NCBI RefSeq assembly: GCF_019924045.1 | Contig: NZ_JAHXBN010000005.1 | Span: 124,001-188,000, forward strand | Source of the DNA: Dyadobacter fermentans | GTDB taxonomy: Bacteria > Bacteroidota > Bacteroidia > Cytophagales > Spirosomataceae | Reading direction: 5' to 3' | DNA length: 64,000 nt | Part shown: positions 25,431 to 35,039 of the stretch, piece after piece | How positions within the stretch are numbered: the stretch's first letter is position 1 | How the letters are laid out: each line of letters starts with the position of its first letter | Program-made: the position numbers and the translations under genes | Notes under the pieces: generated by a model | Seen by the model: only the letters and a program-made list of their open reading frames with translations | The model's database searches: none | What the model was told of the DNA's origin: nothing

Positions 25431-28400
25431 TTAAAGCGTCCGTTTTACTTCGCGTAGCTCGAAACTTTCGATGATATCGCCGATTTCGATGTCGTTGTAG
25501 TTTTTGACACTCAAACCACATTCGTAACCGTTTCTTACCTCCTGAACGTCGTCTTTGTAACGTTTCAGCGAGTCGATTTCACCTGTGTAAAGTACGATAC
25601 CGTCGCGGATCACGCGGATCTTGTTGTTACGCTTCACATAACCATCCGTAACGTAGCAACCTGCAATCGTACCAATGCGGCTGATCTTGAATACTTCGCG
25701 GATTTCGATGTTTCCGGTGATGATCTCTTCGATCGTCGGAGCCAACATACCCGTCATCGCGTCTTTGATTTCTTCGATCGCCTGGTAAATTACCGAGTAG
25801 TGGCGGATTTCGATCTGATCCTGCTCAGCCATTTTCTTCGCATTCGAAGACGGGCGAACCTGGAATCCGACGATGATCGCATCGGAAGCAATCGCAAGGT
25901 TGACGTCGGATTCGGAAATCTGACCTACTGCCTTGTGAATGATATTTACCTGAACTTCGGAAGTCGAAAGTTGCAGCAATGAATCCGAGAGTGCTTCTAC
26001 CGAACCATCCACGTCGCCTTTTACGATCAGGTTCAGCTCGCGGAAAGTACCGATCGCCTTACGACGGCCGATTTCTTCAAGGGTAATGTGCTTACGGGTA
26101 CGGATCGATTGCTCGCGCTGGATTTGCTCGCGCTTGGTAGCAATGTCACGCGCGTCACGCTCGTTTTCGAATACGTTGAAACGATCACCTGCCTGTGGAG
26201 CTCCGTTAAGACCGAGCAACTGTACCGGCATGGATGGGCCCGCTGTTTTGAGCCTTTTTCCAAGGTAATCCGTCATTGCTTTTACTTTACCGAAGTGCGC
26301 TCCGGCCAATACCACATCTCCTACTTTCAAAGTACCGGTTTGAACAAGGATCGTCGTCACATAGCCGCGGCCCTTGTCGAGCGAGGCTTCCACAACGGTT
26401 CCTGCCGCACGGCGGTCCGGATTGGCTTTCAGTTCGAGCAATTCCGCTTCGAGCAATACTTTTTCAAGCAACTCATCGATACCCAATCCCGATTTGGAAG
26501 AGATTTCCTGGGTTTGGTATTTACCACCCCATTCTTCCACCAAAAGGTTCATATTCGCCAACTCTTCGCGGATCTTCTCGGTGTTGGCACCTGGCTTATC
26601 CACTTTACTGAATGCAAACACGATAGGTACACCGGCTACCTGTGCGTGGTTGATCGCCTCGCGTGTTTGCGGCATGACGCTGTCGTCCGCTGCGATTACG
26701 ATGATTACCACGTCGGTGATTTTCGCACCACGTGCACGCATCGCGGTAAATGCCTCGTGACCCGGCGTATCGAGGAATGTTACCGGTTTGCCGGTTTTTG
26801 TTTTAACGCTATATGCACCAATGTGCTGGGTAATACCTCCGGCCTCGCCGCTTGCTACGTTTTCCTGACGAATGTAGTCAAGAAGCGATGTTTTACCGTG
26901 GTCAACGTGACCCATGATCGTTACGATCGGTGCTCTTTCTTTCAGGCTTGCTTCGTCGTCGACCTCTTCCTGAACGTCGTTCTGTACTTCTTCTTCGGCA
27001 GAAATAAAGGCTACCTCAAATCCGAATTCGTCGGCAATAAAAGTAATGGCTTCTGCATCCAGGCGCTGGTTGATCGAAACGAACATACCCATGCTCATAC
27101 ACACTGAGATTACCTCCTGTACGGTCACGTCCATCAGGGACGCAAGGTCGTTTGCAGAAACGAACTCGGTTACGCGCAATACTTTTGTTTCTTCATCGTC
27201 GAAGCCGTTCGGATCGTTCTGATCTCCGCGGTCGCGGCGACGGCCTTTTCCTCTGGCCGGACCTTTGGCGCTACCACCACCCATACGGGCCATTGTAGCT
27301 TTGATATTGCTGGCAACTTCCTTATCGGAAACCTCCTCGCGGCGGCCACCTCTGCGGTTGTTGTTGCTGTTGTTACCGCCGCGGTTGCCCTGCCCGCCTT
27401 GCGCCGGACGTTGTCCGCCGCCTTGCTGGCCGCCACCCTGAGAGGTGTTGCCCGGCGTGTTAGGACGGTTGCGGTTGGCGTCGGTGCCACCAGTATTGGC
27501 ATTAGTATTATTACCCGAAGTGGCTGCATTCGCATCGGCAGGCCGGTTTTCACCAGGGGCTGCTGCGCCGTCACGGATTCTCTTTCTTTTTCTGCGGCGT
27601 TTCTTATCAGCTGCATTGTCGCTGGAAGCAACCGGATCTTTCTTTTTATTGGAAGGCAGTTCTATTTTTCCAACCACCCGTAATCCTCTGAGTTGTTCAC
27701 CGCGCGCCTCAATCAGCTCTGATCCGCCTGCCGGCTGCTCCTCGCTCGTATTGGACGGTTCCGGTGCAGCAGGGGCTGCTGGTGCCGCTTTTTCAGCAAC
27801 TGGTGCTGCTTCTTTCGGCTCAACCGGCGCAGGTGCTGGTTGGGCTTCGGTAGGTGCTGCGGGACGTGGCTCTTCTTTAACTGGCGCTTCTGCGGCCGGC
27901 GATCCGGCGACCGGCGATCCGGCGGCCGGTGTTGTCGCAGCTGGTGCCGCTGGCGCAGCAGGAGTTTCTTTCACAGGAGCCTCTGCCGGAGTTTGCTTCA
28001 CAGGCTCAGGCTGGGCCGCTATCGGTTTGATTTCTTCTTTCTCAACCGGTGCAGGAGCAGGTTTCGGTGTTTCCGCAACTACCTCTTTGGGAGCTTCCGG
28101 CTTTGGTTGCTCCTCAGGTGCAGGCTGTTGTACTACCGGTCGTTTTGCATCCAGGTCGATCTTGCCAACTACCTTGATACCGGGAAGTTTATTTTCAAAA
28201 GCAGGCTGTGGCTCGGTTGCAGCAGGTTTCTCTTCTACAACTGGCTTTTCCTCGGCTTTCGGTGTATTTCGGAAATAAAGAATTCCCTCAACATCGCTTT
28301 TTACTTTGTCTTCCTTCACCTCAATCGGCGCTTCCACAGGAGGAGCAGCCGGTTTTTGCGTCAGGGAAGTTCTCAGTTCATTCGATTTGAAGTCCTTCGC

Positions 28401-28550
28401 AAGAAACTCAATTTGATCGGCATTAATTTTGGTATTCGGATTAGTTTCCACCTTATACCCCTTGGCAGACAGATGATCCACGATCGTAGTAATACCCACG
28501 TTCAGGATCCGTGCCACTTGGCTAAGGCGCATCATTTTATCTTCTGCCAT
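25431..28550 (-). CDS. infB: Translation initiation factor IF-2
   Basis: A 1039-residue IF-2, the GTPase that places initiator tRNA on the small ribosomal subunit. Layout: IF2_N (about 5-55), a long Pro/Ala/Glu linker (about 60-310), a basic Gly/Asn/Arg-rich stretch (about 310-450), a second IF2_N (about 455-520), the G domain, then domains II-IV. G1 is GHVDHGKT (547-554) and G3 is DTPGH. The G4 motif reads S648-K-V-D instead of the usual NKxD. It is the last gene of the rimP-nusA-infB operon. The linker is longer than in Enterobacteria but ordinary for Bacteroidota. Confidence 0.97.
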   Translation of the reverse strand: MAEDKMMRLSQVARILNVGITTIVDHLSAKGYKVETNPNTKINADQIEFLAKDFKSNELRTSLTQKPAAPPVEAPIEVKEDKVKSDVEGILYFRNTPKAEEKPVVEEKPAATEPQPAFENKLPGIKVVGKIDLDAKRPVVQQPAPEEQPKPEAPKEVVAETPKPAPAPVEKEEIKPIAAQPEPVKQTPAEAPVKETPAAPAAPAATTPAAGSPVAGSPAAEAPVKEEPRPAAPTEAQPAPAPVEPKEAAPVAEKAAPAAPAAPEPSNTSEEQPAGGSELIEARGEQLRGLRVVGKIELPSNKKKDPVASSDNAADKKRRRKRKRIRDGAAAPGENRPADANAATSGNNTNANTGGTDANRNRPNTPGNTSQGGGQQGGGQRPAQGGQGNRGGNNSNNNRRGGRREEVSDKEVASNIKATMARMGGGSAKGPARGKGRRRDRGDQNDPNGFDDEETKVLRVTEFVSANDLASLMDVTVQEVISVCMSMGMFVSINQRLDAEAITFIADEFGFEVAFISAEEEVQNDVQEEVDDEASLKERAPIVTIMGHVDHGKTSLLDYIRQENVASGEAGGITQHIGAYSVKTKTGKPVTFLDTPGHEAFTAMRARGAKITDVVIIVIAADDSVMPQTREAINHAQVAGVPIVFAFSKVDKPGANTEKIREELANMNLLVEEWGGKYQTQEISSKSGLGIDELLEKVLLEAELLELKANPDRRAAGTVVEASLDKGRGYVTTILVQTGTLKVGDVVLAGAHFGKVKAMTDYLGKRLKTAGPSMPVQLLGLNGAPQAGDRFNVFENERDARDIATKREQIQREQSIRTRKHITLEEIGRRKAIGTFRELNLIVKGDVDGSVEALSDSLLQLSTSEVQVNIIHKAVGQISESDVNLAIASDAIIVGFQVRPSSNAKKMAEQDQIEIRHYSVIYQAIEEIKDAMTGMLAPTIEEIITGNIEIREVFKISRIGTIAGCYVTDGYVKRNNKIRVIRDGIVLYTGEIDSLKRYKDDVQEVRNGYECGLSVKNYNDIEIGDIIESFELREVKRTL

Positions 28551-28620
28551 ATTAGCAATTTAGTAGAATAAGGTTTTGCATTGATTGCAGGGCTGTTTTG
28601 CACAGCCCCACGGGTTAATA

Positions 28621-29862
28621 TTATTCAAATTCTTTCCGCAGAATATCGAGCACGTCCTCGACAGTCGCTTCTTCCAGGTCGGTTCTTCTTACAAGTTCCT
28701 CCTTGCTCAGGGCCAGTACGCTCTTGGCTGTATCCAGACCGATTTTGTGCAATTCGTCGATGATCCATTCGTCGATTTCATCCGAGAATTCGGTCAAATC
28801 AACGTCTTCATCATTTTGTTCTTCGATATCGCGGAATACGTCGATTTCCATTCCCACCAGTTTGCCGGCCAGCTTGATATTCTGTCCGCCTTTACCGATT
28901 GCCAGTGATACCTGGTCTGGTTTGAGGAAAACCGATACGCGTTTGGCGTCGCGGTCAATTTGCATGGAGCTTACTTTCGCAGGGCTCAATGCGCGGCTGA
29001 TGAGTAGTTCGAGGTTGTCGGTGTAGTTGATAACGTCGATGTTTTCGTTACCCAATTCACGAACAATGGAATGGATACGTGAGCCTTTCATACCTACGCA
29101 TGCGCCCACCGGATCGATCCGGTCGTCGTATGATTCAACGGCAACTTTGGCACGTTCCCCTGGTTCACGAACAACTTTCCGTACCGAAATGATTCCATCG
29201 TAGATCTCGGGAATCTCCACTTCGAACAATCTTTCCAGGAATACCGGCGATGTTCTGGACAATGTGATCTTGGGCGATCCGTTGTTCATTTCCACTTTAT
29301 GAATCACCGATTTCACGGATTCTCCTTTGCGGAAACGGTCTTTGGATATCTGTTCGGTACGTGGCAGCGAAAGCTCATTACCTTCCGAATCCACGATGAT
29401 TACCTCGTGTCTCAAAGTTTGGTACACCTCCCCGGTGATCATTTCACCCACCTGATCCTTGTATTTTTCATACATGATCTCCTTCTCCATGTCTTTGATC
29501 TTCTGGATCAGGGTCTGGCGGGCAGTCTGTACAAGACGACGGCCGAATTCCACCAGTTTTACTTCTTCGGCAACTTCTTCGCCTACTTCGAAGTCACTCT
29601 GGATCTTGCGTGCTTCTGCAAGAGGTATTTTGTTATATTCCCAGATATCTTCGGAGTTGTCGTCCACGATTTCGCGGGTACGCCACATTTCAAGGTCACC
29701 GCTTTCCGGGTTGATGATCACATCAAAATTATCGTCGGTGCCATATTTCTTACGAATCATAGTACGAAATACCTCTTCCAAAACACTGATCATCGTAGGA
29801 CGATCGATGTTCTTGGAGCTTGCGAACTCCGCGAATGATTCAATTAATATTCCGCTATCCAT
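28621..29862 (-). CDS. nusA: Transcription termination/antitermination factor NusA
   Basis: A 413-residue NusA with the N-terminal RNA-polymerase-binding domain (about 1-130), S1 domain (about 135-200) and KH domains (about 230-350; GACVGMKGSRIHSIVRELGNE and SLAIGKGGQNIKLA are the two GxxG loops). A short acidic tail (DEWIIDELHKIGLDTA...) replaces the two acidic repeats of the E. coli protein, as usual in Bacteroidota. It binds RNA polymerase and nascent RNA to modulate pausing and termination. It follows rimP by 88 bases. Confidence 0.96.
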   Translation of the reverse strand: MDSGILIESFAEFASSKNIDRPTMISVLEEVFRTMIRKKYGTDDNFDVIINPESGDLEMWRTREIVDDNSEDIWEYNKIPLAEARKIQSDFEVGEEVAEEVKLVEFGRRLVQTARQTLIQKIKDMEKEIMYEKYKDQVGEMITGEVYQTLRHEVIIVDSEGNELSLPRTEQISKDRFRKGESVKSVIHKVEMNNGSPKITLSRTSPVFLERLFEVEIPEIYDGIISVRKVVREPGERAKVAVESYDDRIDPVGACVGMKGSRIHSIVRELGNENIDVINYTDNLELLISRALSPAKVSSMQIDRDAKRVSVFLKPDQVSLAIGKGGQNIKLAGKLVGMEIDVFRDIEEQNDEDVDLTEFSDEIDEWIIDELHKIGLDTAKSVLALSKEELVRRTDLEEATVEDVLDILRKEFE

Positions 29863-29950
29863 GGGTATGTTAAAGAATATTTGCTGATACTAAGTTAGAC
29901 ATATTATATAATTGATCCCAACCAGAATAAGCGATTCCGGCGTTGTGGGT

Positions 29951-30433
29951 CTATTTAAACGAGATTTCGATCAGTGCCTTGGAGATTTCATCCAGGCGGA
30001 TCGTCCGCACCAGCGACGCCTCGTCGACGGGTGTTTTCGGTTTTTTCTTGGGAGCGGGCAGCTGTATGGTAATGCTTTCGTCACCTGCTTCGGTCAGGTT
30101 TCCCAGCAGGGCTTCACCGGTTTTCAAGGTAATCTTCAAATTCCGGCCCACATTTTTCTTGTACTGGCGTGGCAGCACTAACGGCTGGTCCAGGCCAGGG
30201 GAAGAAACTTCCAGCGTGTACGCGTCTGTGAATATTTCCAGCTCTTCAAGCTGCTTGGCGAGCCTGCGGCTGATGGAGGTGCATTGCTGAATGGTAATGC
30301 CCTCGTCGCTGTCGACAAGGATGGTAACTTTCTGACTTGCCTTAGAAGGTTTCATAACGATGTCTATCAGAAAACAATCGCCATCTTCCAGAAGAGGGGC
30401 CAGCAAAACTTCTAAATGTTCCTTTACGGTCAT
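29951..30433 (-). CDS. rimP: Ribosome maturation factor RimP
   Basis: A 160-residue RimP, needed for 30S subunit maturation. The N-terminal domain has DCFLIDIVMKP, the core has VDSDEGITIQQCTSISRRLAKQL, and the C-terminal SH3-like domain ends at LDEISKALIEISFK; the YTLEVSSPGLDQPL motif is diagnostic. The start MTVKEH at 30433 was chosen over a TTG five codons upstream. It is first in the rimP-nusA-infB operon and preceded by a good promoter and a terminator-like leader hairpin. Confidence 0.95.
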   Translation of the reverse strand: MTVKEHLEVLLAPLLEDGDCFLIDIVMKPSKASQKVTILVDSDEGITIQQCTSISRRLAKQLEELEIFTDAYTLEVSSPGLDQPLVLPRQYKKNVGRNLKITLKTGEALLGNLTEAGDESITIQLPAPKKKPKTPVDEASLVRTIRLDEISKALIEISFK

Positions 30434-30456
30434 GTATAAGCTATACAAATAAAAAA

Positions 30457-30473
30457 GGGGATTTAGACCCCCT
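30457..30473 (-). promoter_or_regulatory. Terminator-like hairpin in the rimP leader
   Basis: On the minus strand a run of five G and a run of four C pair around TCTAAAT and are followed at once by TTTTTT (30456-30451), 17 bases before the rimP ATG. It looks like a short intrinsic terminator or attenuator inside the 5' leader. The stem is only 4-5 bp, so strength is doubtful. Confidence 0.4.
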
Positions 30474-30502
30474 CAATCAATCGATCAAAATAGAATTGGA
30501 TG

Positions 30503-30534
30503 CAAATATAAAATTATTTTATCATTTCTACAAA
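30503..30534 (-). promoter_or_regulatory. Promoter of rimP-nusA-infB
   Basis: On the minus strand the -33 box TTTG (30534-30531), a 20-base spacer and the -7 box TATATTTG (30510-30503) fit the Bacteroidota consensus TTTG-N19-TAnnTTTG. The predicted start is near 30496, giving a leader of about 60 bases. Confidence 0.65.
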
Positions 30535-30600
30535 CATTCGGGGATGTCTTCCAAATCCGTTTCCGTCGCCTATTTTTGCAAAAAATGCTATTCTGAATCA

Positions 30601-31686
30601 ATGAAGGGGATCAAGAAGTTACTGTGGTTTTTGTATCAATGCTTTGCTTGCTATACCCTGCTGATTTACATACTGATACTGTGGGTGCCGTCCGACGGCT
30701 GGTTAGCAGGGTTTATGATGATGTCGTTTCCGGCAGTGGTACTCGTTCACTTGATTTCGGTGCCTGTTTGGTTCGTTGTCGAGAAGAAAAAGGCCATTTT
30801 GCCGCTGATTATGTTCATTGCAGCCGGTTTATTTCTTTCCAGGACATATCAGTTGGGAAGTTCGGATGATGCGCCGGTTGAGAAAGGCGATAAGGGCAAC
30901 TTCTCTGTGATGAGTTATAATGTCCACGTTTTTCAGCGTTTTTCGGAATGGCGTCTGGAAAGCACCCGAAAGGAAATCAAAAAAATGAAAGCCTGGATAG
31001 GGGATAGCGGCGCGGATGTGCTTTGTATGCCCGAGTATTACGACGAGGATGAAACCATTTTCGATTCGGGGAATTACCTGCGGAAAAAGGGCTACAAGCA
31101 TTCTGCACATTTCTACCGCCGGAAATATGGAAAGTCGTATTGGGGATTGGCAATACTTTCTAAATATCCCATTGTAGCATCCCGTGACACGATTTTTGTG
31201 GCGCAAAACGGCATGATCCAGGCCGACATCAAAGTAGGCCGCGATACCGTGCGGGTTATAGGCCTGCATTTGTACTCTATGACATTGGGCCTCAGTAAAC
31301 TGGTGCATCAGAAGGAAATGGACGGCGTGAAGGCCGAGGGCCGGATTACACTTCGCAAAATGAAGAATGGCTTCACGCAAAGGGCCGAAGAGTTTACGGT
31401 TTTGCAGGACTGGATCAAAGCATCTCCTTACCCGGTACTGGTATGCGGGGATTTCAATGAAGTACCATATAGCTACATCTACGGAAAGCTGCGGAAATCA
31501 CTCAAAAATAGTTTTGAAGAGAAGGGGCATGGGTTTGGCTTTTCTTATAACCACTTGCCTTATTTTATCAGGATTGATCATCAGTTCTATGATGATAGCA
31601 AACTATCGGTGCTGGACTTCACTACGTACTCCAAAATAAAATACTCGGATCATTATCCGATTATGGGTACCTACCGCTTTAAATAA
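30601..31686 (+). CDS. Membrane-anchored endonuclease/exonuclease/phosphatase protein
   Basis: A 361-residue protein. Two or three N-terminal membrane segments (about residues 5-90) precede an EEP-fold domain from about residue 100: SYNVHVFQ, the metal-binding E in CMPEYYD, GLHLYS, GDFNEVPYSYIYG, IDHQF and SDHYPI. The fold cleaves phosphodiesters in nucleic acids, lipids or inositol phosphates; the substrate is unknown. The start MKGIKK at 30601 puts the first membrane helix at the N-terminus; a 35-residue upstream extension has no family support. A -7 box TATTTTTG lies at 30571-30578, 22 bases before the ATG. Confidence 0.85.
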   Translation: MKGIKKLLWFLYQCFACYTLLIYILILWVPSDGWLAGFMMMSFPAVVLVHLISVPVWFVVEKKKAILPLIMFIAAGLFLSRTYQLGSSDDAPVEKGDKGNFSVMSYNVHVFQRFSEWRLESTRKEIKKMKAWIGDSGADVLCMPEYYDEDETIFDSGNYLRKKGYKHSAHFYRRKYGKSYWGLAILSKYPIVASRDTIFVAQNGMIQADIKVGRDTVRVIGLHLYSMTLGLSKLVHQKEMDGVKAEGRITLRKMKNGFTQRAEEFTVLQDWIKASPYPVLVCGDFNEVPYSYIYGKLRKSLKNSFEEKGHGFGFSYNHLPYFIRIDHQFYDDSKLSVLDFTTYSKIKYSDHYPIMGTYRFK

Positions 31687-31710
31687 AAACAGGCTCCAAA
31701 GAGCCTGTTT
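31687..31710. terminator. Bidirectional terminator
   Basis: A perfect 10-bp stem (AAACAGGCTC / GAGCCTGTTT) with loop CAAA begins right after the EEP stop codon and overlaps the stop codon of the convergent DUF4907 gene. Confidence 0.85.
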
Positions 31711-32059
31711 ACTGATATTGAATGCCGAGACTGTCAAGCTCATGTGTCGAGACCGTAGGCGGGAAAATACCCCTGTCGAGCTTATGCTTGACGAATCCTC
31801 CTGTTTTGGCGGCCTCCTGCTCGGTCGCAAAACCATTCATGCCAGGAACTCCGGGAATTACCTTCTGCTCGATTACCAGGGTAGTATCCTGACGGATATT
31901 GTAACCCCAGCCATGCTCGCCCCTGATTGTTTCAACCTTGAAACGGGAAAGGCCTTCGCCGCCCTGATTTACATCTTGTCCTTTCAGGAACAAAAAGTAG
32001 ATCGCGGCGGCAAAGGCCAGTATACCTATAATCAGGATTCTGCTGTTTCTGCGAATCAC
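31709..32059 (-). CDS. DUF4907 domain-containing protein
   Basis: A 116-residue protein with one N-terminal membrane segment (about residues 7-25). The domain GWGYNIRQDTTLVIEQKVIPGV followed by GFATEQEAAKTGGFVKHKL and PPTVSTHELDSLGI is DUF4907. The family is of unknown role and usually sits beside Kelch genes, as here: its ATG overlaps the Kelch gene's stop (ATGA, 4 bases), so the two are translationally coupled. Confidence 0.85.
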   Translation of the reverse strand: MIRRNSRILIIGILAFAAAIYFLFLKGQDVNQGGEGLSRFKVETIRGEHGWGYNIRQDTTLVIEQKVIPGVPGMNGFATEQEAAKTGGFVKHKLDRGIFPPTVSTHELDSLGIQYQ

Positions 32060-33096
32060 AGATCGTCGTCGGTGTTGATGGGTTGAGAAGGATCAAAGCC
32101 CCAGAAATCGTCGGCTCCGTTACCTTGGCCAGCGGCGCTACCTGTTCCGAGGTAACCGATTTTGCCTATTACGAATGAGCCTGCAAACCCTCTTTGAGTT
32201 GGGAAAGGAGCTCTTTCGACCCAGCTGTTCGCGCCCGGATCGTACTCCCATACGTCAGACCTGCCTTCGCCACCGACAACAAAAGCTTTGCCATCGATCA
32301 CGAAAGACGACCCATAAGCACGTGCCGGGAAAGCATCCTGATCGAATCCGTCAGCGAAATCGATGCGGGTCCAGTTACCCGCGCCGCCGTTACCTGCCGG
32401 ATCGAAGCTATACATATCTTTGTAAGATGTGTTAGCATTGCTTTTGCCGAATCCAACATATGCCTTTGTGCCAATGGTGAATGCAATTGAGCCGCTTCTC
32501 TTACCACCTTTGAAGGTAGCCATCTCGGTCCATTTATCGGTAGTAGGATTATATTCGTAAAAATCCTGGTAGTAGTTGCTGGCGTTGAAACCAAGACCTA
32601 CGTACGCTCTGTCGTTCACAACGAAAGAAGTGGCAAACTGGCGGGTTCCGCCACCGAAATCAGCGATTGCGTCCCATTTGTTGGTAGCAGGATCGTATTC
32701 GTAGAAATCTTTTTTGTACCCGTTGTCGACGGCAAGCACGCCGTCATAGCCGCCGCCTACATAGGCTTTGCCTTTCAGAACGAACGCCGTAGCGTTGTTG
32801 CGACCGGTTCCGGGGAATGGAGTTATTTGTGTCCAGGTTTGTCTTTCGGCGTTGTAAGCCCAAAAATCTTTTACCCGCGCAACTGTTTCGTTTGTATAAC
32901 CAGTACCAATGTAACCTACGTTACCAATCACAAAACTCACCGCGTTGGTCCGGATCGATCCTCCGAAGTTTGGCAGATCCTTTCTGAACCAGTTTCCGCG
33001 TTTTTCTTCATCATCCTTGTTGCTGCAGCTCATTTGCACCAACGCGGTAGAAGCGACTAGAAGGGCTAACGAAGTCTTTTTTAAGGTATTAAACAT
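32056..33096 (-). CDS. Kelch-repeat lipoprotein
   Basis: A 346-residue lipoprotein (lipobox ending QMSC, cysteine near residue 24). The rest is a beta-propeller of five or six Kelch-type repeats with the pattern AFVLKGKAYVGGGY then FYEYDPATNKWDAIADF. It resembles galactose oxidase-like Kelch proteins but has no copper-site signature, so it is probably a binding protein. It is cotranscribed with DUF4907 and divergent from DUF4270, a recurring grouping in Bacteroidota. Confidence 0.88.
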   Translation of the reverse strand: MFNTLKKTSLALLVASTALVQMSCSNKDDEEKRGNWFRKDLPNFGGSIRTNAVSFVIGNVGYIGTGYTNETVARVKDFWAYNAERQTWTQITPFPGTGRNNATAFVLKGKAYVGGGYDGVLAVDNGYKKDFYEYDPATNKWDAIADFGGGTRQFATSFVVNDRAYVGLGFNASNYYQDFYEYNPTTDKWTEMATFKGGKRSGSIAFTIGTKAYVGFGKSNANTSYKDMYSFDPAGNGGAGNWTRIDFADGFDQDAFPARAYGSSFVIDGKAFVVGGEGRSDVWEYDPGANSWVERAPFPTQRGFAGSFVIGKIGYLGTGSAAGQGNGADDFWGFDPSQPINTDDDL

Positions 33097-33209
33097 GAAA
33101 TTATTGTTTGACGAATTGTTACAAATGAGTAATGAGAATTATTGAATATTTCAACTGGCCGCTTGCTTGCATATGGTATGACAAGTTCACCGGTAACCTA
33201 AATTTTTTG

Positions 33210-33240
33210 CAAACATAACATCTTGATACTGCTAAGTAAA
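33210..33240 (-). promoter_or_regulatory. Promoter candidate of the Kelch-DUF4907 operon
   Basis: On the minus strand TTTA (33240-33237), a 19-base spacer and TATGTTTG (33217-33210). The -7 box fits TAnnTTTG and the -33 box matches 3 of 4 bases. The leader would be about 107 bases. Confidence 0.5.
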
Positions 33241-33525
33241 ATAATCGGAAATTTTTTGTCCAAAACTTTAATCTGTCAGTTACTTTCAACGCGTATCGGG
33301 TTACAATGTTGCGCCGCTGTGGCTGTCGGTCAGTCTTGGGATGCATTCCAACCCCGAATGGTTTAAAATAGTCCTGCATCTTTTACGTTTCTTACCTTGT
33401 TTGCCACTATTGCAATACTTGCAGCGTAACGGTTCAAAAGCCTCTGTTTAACTCTTACGTATGCATTCCGTTTTTTGTTGCAAACCGGATTTTACTTTCT
33501 TATTTGTCTGAAATCGTTGAATCAT

Positions 33526-33556
33526 GTTGTAATTAAGAATGCAACTGATATTTTTG
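33526..33556 (+). promoter_or_regulatory. Promoter candidate of the DUF4270 gene
   Basis: GTTG (33526-33529), a 19-base spacer and TATTTTTG (33549-33556); the start codon is 24 bases further on. Confidence 0.55.
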
Positions 33557-33580
33557 CACTTTTTACTGTTCTTGCTCTAA

Positions 33581-34981
33581 ATGAAATTTAAGTCTTATTC
33601 CTTAGGGAAGTCGTCCATAGTTCATAAGCTTCTGATCATAGTTGCATTTGCGTTTTCGCTCACGGCTTGTGAGTGGGGGGATCAGATAGAATCCCTCGCT
33701 CAGCCAAATCCGGATGACTTCGCAGTGCTAAGTACCGATACCGTCACGATCAAGCTCTCAACAATCGGCACAGACTCGCTGATGACCGGCGCTGCCTCAC
33801 GTATGCTGCTGGGCAATTACAAAGACCCCTATTTCGGAAAGGTACGAACCATGAGCTTTTTTCAGCCTACGCTGGCAAGCAGTGCGTCGGTGGTGCAGGA
33901 GGCAGAATATGATTCGCTCATACTATCGCTGAGATACGACAATTCTTACAGCTACGGCGATACAACCAAGCCAATGAACCTTACAGTTCACAGACTGCTT
34001 ACCGATATCCTTGATAAAAGTGCCTATTGGAATCACAATTCGACCGCCTATGACCCGACACCAATCGGAAAGGTGACCATAGTTCCCAGGCCGACGACTA
34101 CTTCGTTGTTGAAAATAAGATTGTCAGATGTACTAGGGAAGCAGATTTTCGAAATGGCTAAAAATAATCAGCTCACTTCGAACGCGGATTGGATTAACCT
34201 GGTGAAAGGCTTGGTTGTCGTGCCTGCGGCGACCGATAATGGTCCGGTCGTCGGCTTCAAGTGGGGCCCCCCAGTGGCTGATACCACATCCGTTCAACTT
34301 CACTATCATACACCTCTGGCGAGTGAGTTCAAGAAGGATTCGACGGTGTTTAGAGTTACTGCGAGCTACAATCAAACACTGGGGGATCATGCAGGAACGC
34401 AGCTGGCGAAACTGCCCGAGAACACACGCGTTTCCTTGCCATCCTCGCAATCTGGTAACCAAGCATTCATGCAGGCGGGAGCGGGCGTGATGCTGCGCGT
34501 AGATTTGCCTTATTTAAGTAATTTTAAATTTGCACAATACACTGCCATCAATAAGGCATATCTGCGAGTCAAGCCGCTAAAGGCTTCGATTAGCAACGCA
34601 TTTAGGGTTCCTCCGGTCTTGTATCTCTACCGGGTCGATAAGAATAACCAGTTTTACACCGATGCCAACGGTGCGCCTCTGGCTGTGACGTTGCTGGGTA
34701 CCGGAGGAGGCGTAAGCAGCGTCTATTTTAACGACCTGATTAAGAACGAGCGTTATTACCGTTTTGACATCAGCTCTTTCGCGACAGAAATAATGGTTTC
34801 GGAATCCAACGATGTCGGCGGATTTGTAATCCGTAGCAGCCCGTTCGGTTCGAGCGGCACTTTCCGTGAAGCCGGCAGTCAGTTCTCCATGACCGTTGAT
34901 CGCCTGGTAGTTGGTGATCAGCAGAATGCAGACAAAGGTGTAGAGCTCGAACTTTATTATACGACAGTAAAGTCGAAGTAA
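33581..34981 (+). CDS. DUF4270 family lipoprotein
   Basis: A 466-residue lipoprotein (lipobox ending LTAC, C30, followed by EWGD). DUF4270 landmarks are the LGNYKDPYFGKVRTMSFFQPTL block near residues 84-105, YDSLILSLRYDNSYSYGDTT and the C-terminal LELYYTTVKSK. It is a large surface-exposed protein family restricted to Bacteroidota, function unknown. It is divergent from the Kelch/DUF4907 pair and ends at a bidirectional terminator. Confidence 0.88.
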   Translation: MKFKSYSLGKSSIVHKLLIIVAFAFSLTACEWGDQIESLAQPNPDDFAVLSTDTVTIKLSTIGTDSLMTGAASRMLLGNYKDPYFGKVRTMSFFQPTLASSASVVQEAEYDSLILSLRYDNSYSYGDTTKPMNLTVHRLLTDILDKSAYWNHNSTAYDPTPIGKVTIVPRPTTTSLLKIRLSDVLGKQIFEMAKNNQLTSNADWINLVKGLVVVPAATDNGPVVGFKWGPPVADTTSVQLHYHTPLASEFKKDSTVFRVTASYNQTLGDHAGTQLAKLPENTRVSLPSSQSGNQAFMQAGAGVMLRVDLPYLSNFKFAQYTAINKAYLRVKPLKASISNAFRVPPVLYLYRVDKNNQFYTDANGAPLAVTLLGTGGGVSSVYFNDLIKNERYYRFDISSFATEIMVSESNDVGGFVIRSSPFGSSGTFREAGSQFSMTVDRLVVGDQQNADKGVELELYYTTVKSK

Positions 34982-35004
34982 TAAAACATAGACCAATACA
35001 GCAA

Positions 35005-35034
35005 AGAGGGGTATGCGCGAGCGCTTACCCCTCT
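35005..35034. terminator. Bidirectional terminator
   Basis: The 9-bp stem AGAGGGGTA / TACCCCTCT encloses an inner GCGC-GA-GCGC hairpin; CTATTTTA follows. It separates the convergent DUF4270 and bestrophin-like genes. Confidence 0.85.
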
Positions 35035-35039
35035 CTATT

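Larger units (their letters stand above)
33097..33580. other. Divergent intergenic region, Kelch and DUF4270 genes
   Basis: A 484-base AT-rich region without a credible gene. It holds one promoter candidate for each flanking gene (listed separately). The middle stretch 33241-33520 shows nothing that I can identify. Confidence 0.6.

Noticed and set aside
26088..27107. Long open frame antisense to infB
   Set aside because: It mirrors the conserved IF-2 G domain, has no family similarity and a biased composition; a shadow of codon use.
27445..28278. Open frame antisense to the IF-2 linker
   Set aside because: Its Ala/Gly/Ser-rich sequence is the reverse complement of the Pro/Ala linker of IF-2.
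28590..28608. GGGCTG/CAGCCC hairpin between nusA and infB as a terminator
   Set aside because: The stem is only 6 bp and no T-run follows on the minus strand; termination before infB is not expected.
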